Source: Frankiales bacterium (GTDB taxonomy: Bacteria > Actinomycetota > Actinomycetes > Mycobacteriales > SCTD01). From it: a DNA stretch of 33,881 nucleotides. The position numbers and the translations under genes are program-made. The stretch spans positions 1 through 33,881 of the forward strand of contig JAODNA010000050.1 in NCBI GenBank assembly GCA_025465135.1. Reading direction: 5' to 3'. Positions 23,965-30,598 of this stretch are shown here, in pieces (the first letter of the stretch is position 1; each line of letters opens with the position of its first letter). The notes under the pieces are model-generated. The model worked only from the letters and a program-made list of their open reading frames with translations. It had not been told where the DNA came from and ran no database searches.

Positions 23965-24429
23965 TCAAAGATCCGGCTTGTCGTCCAGGCACTCGCGAGC
24001 GACGTTCCACAAGTCGTCTGCGAGGAGATCGCGACGGTGGGTCGCTTGCTCGTCAACCTCTCCATTGCGCTTCCGCAACGGAGAATCCAGAAGTCCGCCC
24101 ATGCCATGGGTGAATAGCGCTAGCACCCTCCTCGGCAGCTCCCCGGCGGGGCCGTCGAGCGATCCAGCCACGGCTGACGCCAGGTTCGTCTCGTGCCAGC
24201 GTTCCAAGTGACGAGCCAGACCGTCGACAGCTGTCCTCAGTCGCACACCGGGGTCGGGCGGGCCGATCCGCAGGCTGTTGCCCTCATGGAGTGGCAGCCG
24301 TTCGCGCGCACAGATGACGCATACATTCCGGTCTGGCACGTCACGTGGACGGCTCCTCGGGTCGTACCGCGTGTAGAGGACGACGGGCTGCCTTCCGTGC
24401 TCACTGCAGTCGATGCTGCGCTCGTCCAC
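23965..24429 (-). CDS. Element cargo protein of unknown function with CxxC
   Basis: A 154-residue protein from GTG (24427-24429). The N-terminal part contains MDERSIDCSEHGRQPVVLYT and a CVICARE motif at about 37-43; with the Cys/His at positions 8 and 11 this could make a small zinc knuckle. The remainder is Arg/Leu/Asp-rich and probably helical (LRTAVDGLARHLERWHETNL). No signal peptide or membrane helix. It is the leftmost gene of the element and runs toward the att site. It lies 20 bp downstream of the 296-residue cargo gene on the same strand, so the two are likely co-transcribed. Confidence 0.55.
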   Translation of the reverse strand: MDERSIDCSEHGRQPVVLYTRYDPRSRPRDVPDRNVCVICARERLPLHEGNSLRIGPPDPGVRLRTAVDGLARHLERWHETNLASAVAGSLDGPAGELPRRVLALFTHGMGGLLDSPLRKRNGEVDEQATHRRDLLADDLWNVARECLDDKPDL

Positions 24430-24449
24430 CCACGCAACCTAGCTGCCGG

Positions 24450-25340
24450 TTAGCCGGCCGGCGCCTCTCCGCCTTCGCCCGACTCCGCGTCGGACGGCGA
24501 CCAACTGCGGCTCTCCTCGTCCCACCGCTGCACGCGGTGATCCCAGGCGAACTCACATGCAGCGCAAGTCCACCGGCTCTCCCACGCATCGCCGTCGTCC
24601 ATCACCTCACCAACGTCGCTCACGCGGTACGAGGAACACTGTGGACACCTCCGCGGCTGTCCCTCCCGATGTCGATGCTCTGCCATATCTAGAACCCCGA
24701 GAAGGTGACCAGTCGCGTCGAGCACCAACTCGGCATCCCAGGGAGTTGCGTCGCTGTAGTGCTGCAGCCAGACGGCGAGATCCCACGTCTTGTCGGTCAG
24801 CGTCTTCGCGTAGGCCCGGAGACGTCCGGTAGCAATGCGCTCGACCGCGATGTCAGCCCATGCTTTGAAATTGCTGCGCTGCGGCCGCTCCGACTCCGGC
24901 AGCTCAAGAAGGTCCGCGAGGTCGGGAACCGTCGCGAGCAGCGCCTCGCGGCAACGAATCCCAACAGCCTGATAATCCTCTGCTTCGTTTGCCGTGTTGT
25001 ACGCGTCCACGGCCTGGCCGTGCTTTCGCCAAGCCGTCGATGTTGGTAGGTCGTCTTCGTCCAGCTGCTTGCGGCTGCGTTCCGCCAGCATGGTGGACAA
25101 GCCGACGTGAAAGGTCAGGGCTGTGCCGTACTCAGGGAAATCTCGCTGGACGTAGTAGTTCGTGGGATTGGTGATCACCCAGTAGCGGTCCTTGTAGGTC
25201 TGCACGTCCCAGATCTCGTGAGGTCGACCTAGCACCTTCGTCATCGAGACACGCTGAGTCGTCTTCACCGTCGCGTCGTCGACCTGCGAGAGCAGGTATT
25301 GCTCGACGTCACGCTTTTCATGCTCCCGCGGACTTTCCAC
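24450..25340 (-). CDS. Element cargo protein with C-terminal zinc ribbon, unknown function
   Basis: A 296-residue protein from GTG 25340. The first 100 residues read like a folded mixed domain (WDVQTYKDRYWVITNPTNYY, ALTFHVGLSTMLAERSRKQL). The middle (about 100-220) is helical and recalls HEPN or abortive-infection-like helical domains (YQAVGIRCREALLATVPDLA, FKAWADIAVERIATGRLRAY), though no catalytic motif such as RX4-6H can be claimed. Residues about 230-265 form a zinc ribbon: RRCPQCSSY then TCAACEFAW. The acidic tail is disordered. It has lower GC than the core genome and sits in the cargo position of an integrative element, so a defence or nucleic-acid-related role is possible, but this is inference only. 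Confidence 0.6.
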   Translation of the reverse strand: MESPREHEKRDVEQYLLSQVDDATVKTTQRVSMTKVLGRPHEIWDVQTYKDRYWVITNPTNYYVQRDFPEYGTALTFHVGLSTMLAERSRKQLDEDDLPTSTAWRKHGQAVDAYNTANEAEDYQAVGIRCREALLATVPDLADLLELPESERPQRSNFKAWADIAVERIATGRLRAYAKTLTDKTWDLAVWLQHYSDATPWDAELVLDATGHLLGVLDMAEHRHREGQPRRCPQCSSYRVSDVGEVMDDGDAWESRWTCAACEFAWDHRVQRWDEESRSWSPSDAESGEGGEAPAG

Positions 25341-25389
25341 GGAGCGACCGTAGCGAGGATGTGCTGCTGGACGCCGCTACCGTGATGTC

Positions 25390-25638
25390 GTGACCGACGA
25401 GCAACTGGCTGTTGAGGTCTTCCCCATTGCCCTCGAGCGCTGGGTTGCTGTTATCGAGGGGGCCAGCGGACCTTTCTCCACCGAGGCCAGCACACCGGAA
25501 GGCGTTGAGGCAGCCGTCGCGACGGCAATCGGTGAGGTCCTCGGTTCAGGTCAGACGGACTTCCGGCTGGTTGACCCCAAAGGCAACGACTGGACGGTCG
25601 ACATGGCCGCTCGGCAGGCGGCTGAGCTGGGCCGCTAG
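25390..25638 (+). CDS. Small acidic protein, unknown function
   Basis: An 82-residue protein from GTG 25390 (MTDEQLAVEVFPIALERWVA). It looks like a compact alpha-beta fold with alternating strands and helices (RWVAVIEGASGPFSTEAST, VEAAVATAIGEVLGSG, TDFRLVDPKGNDWTVDM). No known motif. It is divergent from the zinc-ribbon cargo gene, with 49 bp between starts, so they share a control region. Confidence 0.5.
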   Translation: MTDEQLAVEVFPIALERWVAVIEGASGPFSTEASTPEGVEAAVATAIGEVLGSGQTDFRLVDPKGNDWTVDMAARQAAELGR

Positions 25639-25648
25639 TTGGCCGTGT

Positions 25649-25924
25649 TCAGCGACCGCCGGGTCGTCGTGATCGCCTCTTGCGTTGACCAACGTCCAGG
25701 TTCGGCTTGGCTCGCATCGCCCTCCGGGCTACTCGAGCTTCTTGGCGGACGCGTTGCTCGGCCAACATCTCGGCTTCATGTTTGCGTTGCCGACCTCGTG
25801 TGAGTAACCGGTGCACCCAAGCCACGAAGTCGTAGAGCATGGCCGGGAGCAGTCCATACCCGTTGGCGTCGTAGGGCCGTCGGCCCGAGGCCAGCTCGCG
25901 ATAGGTTGGTCGACGACGGGGCAT
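25649..25924 (-). CDS. Small basic protein, unknown function
   Basis: A 91-residue very basic protein with ATG start. The first part, MPRRRPTYRELASGRRPYDA, leads to a short hydrophobic amphipathic segment (LLPAMLYDFVAWVHRLL) and then a long Arg/Lys/Ala helix ending in RKRRSRRPGGR. The charge suggests nucleic-acid or membrane-surface contact. It converges on the 82-residue gene, and GGGTAC iterons lie in its upstream region. No family is recognised. Confidence 0.45.
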   Translation of the reverse strand: MPRRRPTYRELASGRRPYDANGYGLLPAMLYDFVAWVHRLLTRGRQRKHEAEMLAEQRVRQEARVARRAMRAKPNLDVGQRKRRSRRPGGR

Positions 25925-25990
25925 CAGTCCATGCTTCCACCTGAGCGACCAGGAGGGCTGCTAGCCGGCGCCCTGCGGTAGCTCTACCCC

Positions 25991-26008
25991 GTACCCACCG
26001 GCGTACCC
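25991..26008 (-). repeat. Two inverted GGGTAC iterons, 12-bp period
   Basis: GTACCC at 25991-25996 and 26003-26008. Read on the minus strand, 20 bases match the left-end iterons at 23900-23919 exactly. The site lies between the divergent starts of the basic 91-residue gene and the 106-residue gene. Confidence 0.55.
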
Positions 26009-26082
26009 AGACCGCGCGGCGGCCAGTCCACAGATGCGTGCAGTCGCGCCTCGGCGGAACGTCGGTCCCGCAGGCTCAAGCA

Positions 26083-26403
26083 ATGGGGTCACCCGGGTTC
26101 ACGCTGTACCGCGTCGCGCACTCGGCGGCTCCGTCAGAGGCGCCGCTGCTGCTCGGGGCGTACCGCAGCCGTGTCGCTGCCCTGTCCGCCCGTGACGCCG
26201 ACGTGCTCGAGTGTCTGGAACGAGCAGGCGGGCGACGCGTCGAGCTGACCCACGAGGTCCACAGCTGCCCGGAGGGTGGTCGCTGCGGCACTCAGCGCAT
26301 GGCCTGCGCGGTGGGCCAGCCCGTGGGGTGGCCCGTCGACCTGCGCGCCGAGCTCGCCGAGACCGCCCGCTGGCTCAGCCGACGGCGCGCGCACCGCCGG
26401 TAG
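26083..26403 (+). CDS. Small element protein of unknown function
   Basis: About 106 residues if started at the ATG at 26083 (MGSPGFTLYRVAHSAAPSEA); the frame also opens at 26038, and neither has a clear ribosome site. The sequence reads as an alpha-beta domain: a strand, then YRSRVAALSARDADVLECLE as a helix, a strand (RRVELTHEVH), a short Cys-containing loop (CPEGGRCGTQRMAC) and a C-terminal helix. No known family. Transcription would start from the iteron-bearing gap. Confidence 0.4.
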   Translation: MGSPGFTLYRVAHSAAPSEAPLLLGAYRSRVAALSARDADVLECLERAGGRRVELTHEVHSCPEGGRCGTQRMACAVGQPVGWPVDLRAELAETARWLSRRRAHRR

Positions 26404-26437
26404 GCGTACCTCCCTGAACGTCTTCCAGCCAACCCCG

Positions 26438-26540
26438 GCACCTCACCTTCCCTCTCACGGCACCTTCCGCTTCACCTCACCTGCCCGCTCGCAGCACCTT
26501 CCGTTTCACCTCACCTTCCGTCTCATCTCACCTCCTCAAC
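26438..26540. repeat. Pyrimidine-rich tandem repeat tract
   Basis: A strongly strand-biased C/T tract. A 21-mer with consensus CACCTTCCGYTTCACCTCACC occurs at 26461-26481 and 26495-26515 (34-bp period), with a shorter relative at 26438-26459 and a decaying one after 26516. In the transcript of the minus-strand HTH gene it forms a G/A-rich 3' tail with many AGGTGAGG units. Confidence 0.5.
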
Positions 26541-26578
26541 TTCAAGATCAACTAATCGAGACACACTTGGATCGCCTG

Positions 26579-26923
26579 TCAGCGATCGTTGACGCCGGGC
26601 TTTGCGCGGCCGTTCTGGTTGGTGTGCGGGGTGTATCGGACCGAACCGTCTCGCCGAGGCTCGGCGACGTGCAGCTGGCCGCCGTAGCGCTTGTGCACTG
26701 ACTGCCGACTGACCCCCAAGGCGTCGGCGATCTCGGCGAAGGTCGCGCCGGCCCCGAGCGCCCTGATGACCAACTGCCTCTCCGCCTCATCGATCTCAGC
26801 GCGGGCGGTCGGCACTAGCGACAGCGTGTCCAGGGCAGGCTGCTTGTCCGCCGGAGTGACCCAGTACGCCCTCGGCTGCCTGACCGGCTGCTCAGACGGA
26901 CCCTGGCGTCGACGCTTTGACAC
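26579..26923 (-). CDS. HTH DNA-binding protein of the element (candidate iteron-binding regulator)
   Basis: A 114-residue protein from GTG (26921-26923), with GGTGAG just upstream. After a basic Pro/Gln-rich head (MSKRRRQGPSEQPVRQPRAY), residues about 45-82 form a helix-turn-helix: EAERQLVIRALGAGATFAEI, then ADALGVSRQSVHKRYG, resembling sigma-region-4-like or Trp-repressor-like HTHs. The C-terminal 30 residues are polar. It is divergent from the excisionase-like gene, and GGGTAC iterons lie in the gap between them. It could be the repressor controlling excision. That pairing is inference. Confidence 0.75.
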   Translation of the reverse strand: MSKRRRQGPSEQPVRQPRAYWVTPADKQPALDTLSLVPTARAEIDEAERQLVIRALGAGATFAEIADALGVSRQSVHKRYGGQLHVAEPRRDGSVRYTPHTNQNGRAKPGVNDR

Positions 26924-26983
26924 AGCTCACCTCGCGATCTATGCCGGCGGGTCCGGCCGTGTCGCGAAGGGTGCGGACCCGGC

Positions 26984-27048
26984 GTACCCACGAGTGGCCC
27001 CACCCCCGCGCCGCACATGCGGCAAGCCGCGGGTACGGCCGCGGGTAC
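26984..27048. repeat. GGGTAC iterons in the HTH/excisionase divergent region
   Basis: GTACCC (inverted) at 26984-26989, and GGGTAC at 27031-27036 and 27043-27048, the last two 12 bp apart. Same motif and phasing as at 23888 and 25991. The position between two divergent regulatory genes fits an operator. Confidence 0.5.
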
Positions 27049-27144
27049 CAGCGCGCGAATGCTGCGGTGCATTGCGAACGTCAGCGGACCCAAGACGATG
27101 CAGCCAGCGAGGCGGGGTCCGCGGTCATTTCCCCGGGAGTCTCC

Positions 27145-27321
27145 ATGGATCAGCTTCTGCTCACACCCGTTCAAGCGGCCCGAGCGCTAGGAATCGGCCG
27201 AAGCAAGCTCTACGAGCTGCTGGCGGAGGGCCAGCTCGAGTCCGTCCGCATCGGCAGCTGCCGCCGCGTTCCAGCGCAGGCTCTCCACAACTTCCTCGCC
27301 GACCTCTCCCGAGCCGGCTGA
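27145..27321 (+). CDS. Excisionase-like small HTH protein
   Basis: A 58-residue protein from ATG 27145 with GGGAG six nt upstream. It is nearly all one MerR/excisionase-type winged helix (DUF/HTH_17): LTPVQAARALGIGRSKLYEL, then LAEGQLESVRIGSCRRVP and ALHNFL. Such proteins sit directly before tyrosine integrase genes in actinobacterial elements and direct excision by bending the att arms. Here the integrase gene follows by 66 bp on the same strand. The frame is open upstream to 26917, but the ribosome site and family length support 27145. Confidence 0.85.
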   Translation: MDQLLLTPVQAARALGIGRSKLYELLAEGQLESVRIGSCRRVPAQALHNFLADLSRAG

Positions 27322-27387
27322 TCCAGGCCAACGTCGATCCAGCGGCGTGCGGCTGACGAGCAGCTGTCGCAACTGAGGAGCTGAGGC

Positions 27388-28665
27388 ATGGCGAAGCGGC
27401 GCTCGAACGGCGAGGGTGCGATCTACCAAACGAAGGACGGCCGGTGGCGCGCAGCCGTCGACCTGGGATGGAAGGACGGCAAGCGCGACCGCAAGTACCT
27501 ATCAGGCACCACCAAGGCGGCCGTGGCGAAGAAGGTCCGGGAGGCGCTCGCCCAGGCCGATGCCGGTGTGCCGCTGACGCGCGATGGTCGCGGGCCAACG
27601 GTGGAGGAATGGCTCTGGTACTGGCTGGCCAACGTTCAAGCGCGACGCGTCCGGCCCAGCACTCGAGAGACGCAGAGGGCACTCATCCGGGTACACCTGG
27701 CCCCGGCACTCGGCAAGATTCGAATACGCGACCTGACGCCCGAGCGCGTTGAGGCCTTCGAGATGAAGCTCGTCGAGAGCGGCCTTTCCGGCGCCAGCGC
27801 TCTCAAGGTGCATCGCACGCTCTCCCGGGCCCTGAAGGTGGCCATGCAGCGCGGACTCGTGTCTCGCAACGTCTGCACGCTGATCGACAGCCCGGCCGTC
27901 GTGCGGCACGAGGTCGAGCCGCTGACCACCGACGAAGCCAAGCGAATTCTCAAGACCGCAGCGCAAGGGCGCAGCCCCGCACGGTGGTGCGTTGCCCTCT
28001 CACTTGGACTCCGCCAAGGAGAAGCGCTCGGACTGGCCTGGGACAACATCGATCTCGAGGCCGGCACCCTGTCGGTAAGGCAAGCACTCGCGCGGTCGCG
28101 CTACGCCCACGGCTGCGACCGGCAGACAGCCTGCGGGAAACGACCCGTGGCTTGTCCGCATCGCGTCGGCGAAGGAATGCACCTGGAAAAGCCAAAATCC
28201 CGCGCCGGCGATCGGGTGATCACGCTCCCTCTCCCTCTCGTCGAGGCACTCCGTGCACATCGCGTCGAGCAGCACCGCGAACGACTGTTGGCGGGGCAAG
28301 CCTGGTGGACGCCGCCGCCCGCGCCCCGCGGCTACTCCTGGGATCTGGTCTTCAGAACTGCCGACGGGCGACCAATGCAGCCAGCCCGGGACTACCGGGA
28401 CTGGCGTGCTCTGCTCGAGTCGGCCGGCGTCAGGCATGCGCGACTCCATGACGCCCGACACACCGCCGCCACCATGTTGCTCGGCATGGACGTGAAGCCG
28501 CGCGTTGTGATGGAGATCTTGGGCCACTCCAAAATCAGCCTCACGTACGACACCTACAGCCACGTCATGCAGGAACTCCAGCGCGCCGCTGCGGATCAGA
28601 TGGGCGCGGCACTGTGGGGCGAGGAATCACTACGGCCGACGGCCGGTGACCGCGACGACGAATGA
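27388..28665 (+). CDS. int: Tyrosine site-specific integrase
   Basis: A 425-residue tyrosine recombinase that inserts and excises the element at tRNA-Val. The N-terminal arm-binding domain is at about 1-60 (GEGAIYQTKDGRWRAAVDLG), the SAM-like core-binding domain at about 70-165 (TVEEWLWYWLANVQARRVRP), and the catalytic domain at about 180-400. Catalytic residues: Arg in LSLGLRQGEALGLAW, the H-x-x-R of LHDARHTAATML, His in LGHSKISLT and the nucleophile Tyr in YDTYSHVM. An insertion at about 240-265 carries three cysteines and a histidine (HGCDRQTACGKRPVACPH), probably a small metal site seen in some actinobacterial integrases. Start ATG at 27388 is preceded by a GAG-rich ribosome site. Confidence 0.96.
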   Translation: MAKRRSNGEGAIYQTKDGRWRAAVDLGWKDGKRDRKYLSGTTKAAVAKKVREALAQADAGVPLTRDGRGPTVEEWLWYWLANVQARRVRPSTRETQRALIRVHLAPALGKIRIRDLTPERVEAFEMKLVESGLSGASALKVHRTLSRALKVAMQRGLVSRNVCTLIDSPAVVRHEVEPLTTDEAKRILKTAAQGRSPARWCVALSLGLRQGEALGLAWDNIDLEAGTLSVRQALARSRYAHGCDRQTACGKRPVACPHRVGEGMHLEKPKSRAGDRVITLPLPLVEALRAHRVEQHRERLLAGQAWWTPPPAPRGYSWDLVFRTADGRPMQPARDYRDWRALLESAGVRHARLHDARHTAATMLLGMDVKPRVVMEILGHSKISLTYDTYSHVMQELQRAAADQMGAALWGEESLRPTAGDRDDE

Positions 28666-28743
28666 CGATGTGGTGACACTGGGAAGCGTTCAGTGCACTC
28701 GCCACGCGGCCTACCAGGACCTTGGTGCTCGGCTGGGCTGGAG

Positions 28744-30213
28744 CTACGGCGCGGGTGCCGCGCTCTCGGATTCCATCTTGGAGGCCCGTTGGACTGCATT
28801 CTCAACCGCAGCCGCGACTATTGCGAGCCGCTGCGAAGCCGGTGGACATGGGTCGCGGTCACTCGCGCTGGCACCTGTTCGGGTGAACACAGACGTTCCT
28901 TCGGCATAGGCGATAAGCACGTCGTCGACGGTGCGCTGACCCAGCACAGGGTCTGGCGCAATGAGGTCGAAGGTGTACTGGGTTTGCGCGCTCGCCGGCC
29001 AGATGCCAGTGAGTCTCGGCATTGCACCGGTTCGGTCGGCGATGCTCAGGACCAAAGACGAGACGCTCGCCGGTAAGGCGACGGGTGCCGCGTCGCCATA
29101 GCGCTGAAGAAGGTCACAGCTGCCGTCCGCAGCGCGCACAAGCTGCAGCGTCCCCAGGCCCCAACGTCGACGTGGTTCCACCAACGCAAGGCTGGACGCG
29201 CGCTGGGCCACCAACGCATAGAAGTCGGAGAAGACCACCGCGGCTCGATCTCCACGCGCGTAGATCGCCGCGGGACTGTCTGCACCGCCAGTCAGCTGCA
29301 CGACTACGAGCTGGCCGACATGTGCCGCCGGGCCGAGCGGACAGCCGGCTGCTATCCGACCCGTGCCATACCAAGCTCGGAACATGGCCCGACCGGTATC
29401 CGCTGGGACGTCGGCCGTCAGGGTCTGGCGCACGGCCTCCACGTCAGGGCACAGCTCGATCGGGGAGACAGACATCGCCGAAGGTTGGGCGGCGCCGGCC
29501 TGAGGAGACGCCGATCGGGGGCCAGCATGATCCAGCCACGCGGCGGTCGCCGTCGTGATGCGGCGGTAGTTAGTGGAAGCCGGATTTGCCGGCCACACCG
29601 CCACGAGGGAAGCAACGACAGCCAGAATCAGAACCGGGCGCACGCCAGCTGGCGCTGCATGTTCTCCATTCGGAGTAACTGCGGCGCCGTCGAGACGTAA
29701 CAACTTGAGCATGTGTAGCTGCTTGGAGTCCTCGCCCGAGAACCGGGGCACCATGGCGCGGTCCCGGCGGACGTTGAGCTCCTGCAAGTGATACGCCCAG
29801 AAGAAGAGGAAGACCGCACCGCTGCAGGCGGCCACCGACCGCCAAGGCGATCCCGGCTCAGTCAGCAGCGCCCCCAACAGCTGGCCTGCCAGAAGTGTGT
29901 AGGCCACGACCGCGAGCGCGACATGGGTTCTCACCAGCGCCTGTACGGCGACTCGACGAGTCTTGCTCCCCTGACCTCGACACCGCAGTGCACGTTTCGT
30001 ATACACGGTGGCGTGCAGCGCAGGAATCAGGGTCAACAGCCAAGGCAACGGAGTGCCTGCCAGGACCAGGAGCGTGCCGGCAGGAATCGTCAGGAAACGC
30101 GCGGCGGCGCCCCGAGCCTGAACCGGCGAGGGCGACGCCTCGGCGTCGTCCAGCTCATCCCCGGTCACGGGGGCGTCGTGGGCAGCACTGCAGAACGGGC
30201 TGGCACGGCACAC
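28744..30213 (-). CDS. Multi-pass membrane protein with large extracytoplasmic domain, unknown function
   Basis: A 489-residue protein. The GTG start at 30213 abuts GAGGAGG, which is too close; a GTG at 30168 is an alternative. After a short polar head there are four predicted helices: about 40-70 (LTIPAGTLLVLAGTPLPWLL), 92-115, 126-145 (ACSGAVFLFFWAYHL) and 192-212 (VLILAVVASLVAVWP). Residues about 215-489 would be outside the cell: LCPDVEAVRQTLTADVPADT, then mixed strand-rich sequence with four scattered cysteines. No enzyme motif is seen. It is the last gene before the right att site and reads back toward the integrase. It may be a surface cargo function such as exclusion, but nothing in the sequence proves this. 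Confidence 0.6.
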   Translation of the reverse strand: MCRASPFCSAAHDAPVTGDELDDAEASPSPVQARGAAARFLTIPAGTLLVLAGTPLPWLLTLIPALHATVYTKRALRCRGQGSKTRRVAVQALVRTHVALAVVAYTLLAGQLLGALLTEPGSPWRSVAACSGAVFLFFWAYHLQELNVRRDRAMVPRFSGEDSKQLHMLKLLRLDGAAVTPNGEHAAPAGVRPVLILAVVASLVAVWPANPASTNYRRITTATAAWLDHAGPRSASPQAGAAQPSAMSVSPIELCPDVEAVRQTLTADVPADTGRAMFRAWYGTGRIAAGCPLGPAAHVGQLVVVQLTGGADSPAAIYARGDRAAVVFSDFYALVAQRASSLALVEPRRRWGLGTLQLVRAADGSCDLLQRYGDAAPVALPASVSSLVLSIADRTGAMPRLTGIWPASAQTQYTFDLIAPDPVLGQRTVDDVLIAYAEGTSVFTRTGASASDRDPCPPASQRLAIVAAAVENAVQRASKMESESAAPAP

Positions 30214-30318
30214 CTCCTCGACCCTGGCACTCAGCGCATGAGAGTGCCAAGTCGATGATGGCCGGAATGTCCGTCGCTGCCAGGAGGCTCGCCGCGCCCC
30301 TGGTGGCGAACACAGGAA

Positions 30319-30340
30319 TTGGCTGCCACTTTGGCTGCCA
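30319..30340 (+). repeat. Integrase arm-type repeats, right end
   Basis: TTGGCTGCCA at 30319-30328 and 30331-30340, 12-bp period, identical to the left-end pair at 23790-23811 and in the same orientation. It lies 72 bp inside the right att site. Confidence 0.65.
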
Positions 30341-30411
30341 CTTCATGGCCGAGCTGGCGAGGCTCCGCGCGCTGCGACTGCGTTCTCGCACGTCACGACC
30401 GGTTTCCGAAA

Positions 30412-30454
30412 GTGGTCCCAGCAGGACTCGAACCTGCGACATCCGCCTTGTAAG
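30412..30454 (-). repeat. Right att site within the tRNA-Val gene
   Basis: The partner of 23643-23685, 43 identical bases. It contains the 3' half of the intact tRNA-Val gene from the anticodon loop onward, so the tRNA stays functional after integration. Confidence 0.9.
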
Positions 30455-30486
30455 GGCGGCGCTCTAGCCAGCTGAGCTATAGGACC
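30413..30486 (-). tRNA. tRNA-Val(UAC)
   Basis: A 74-nt cloverleaf on the minus strand. Acceptor arm GGTCCTA pairs with TGGGACC; the D arm contains AGCTCAGCTGGCTAGAGC; the anticodon stem CCGCC/GGCGG encloses the loop CTTACAA with anticodon TAC; the T arm contains GGTTCGAACC. The discriminator is A, and CCA is not encoded. Its 3' half is the attB of the integrated element. Confidence 0.95.
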
Positions 30487-30598
30487 GGAAGGGCAACTCT
30501 AGGCCGACGACTACCCACGGACGGGTGATGCGGCCGGCACGTCTACCTGCCGAGGACAGCACTGAGGGGCACACTGACCTCTCCAGGCAGGAGACCGC

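Larger units (their letters stand above)
23643..30454. mobile_element. tRNA-Val-integrated genomic element, about 6.8 kb
   Basis: The element lies between two 43-bp att repeats and encodes a tyrosine integrase, an excisionase-like HTH protein, a second HTH protein and six cargo genes of unknown function. TTGGCTGCCA pairs inside both ends look like integrase arm sites. GC content of several cargo genes is visibly lower than the flanks. No replication, transfer (TraB/FtsK-type) or phage structural genes are present, so it is a minimal island, a decayed actinomycete integrative element (AICE), or a satellite using a helper for transfer. Confidence 0.88.

Noticed and set aside
25983-26037. Plasmid-type replication origin with Rep gene in the element
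   Set aside because: Iterons are present, but no Rep, primase or helicase gene is found anywhere in the element.
26438-26540. Short CRISPR-like array
   Set aside because: Units are degenerate, spacers are only about 13 bp and also pyrimidine-rich, and no cas genes are present.
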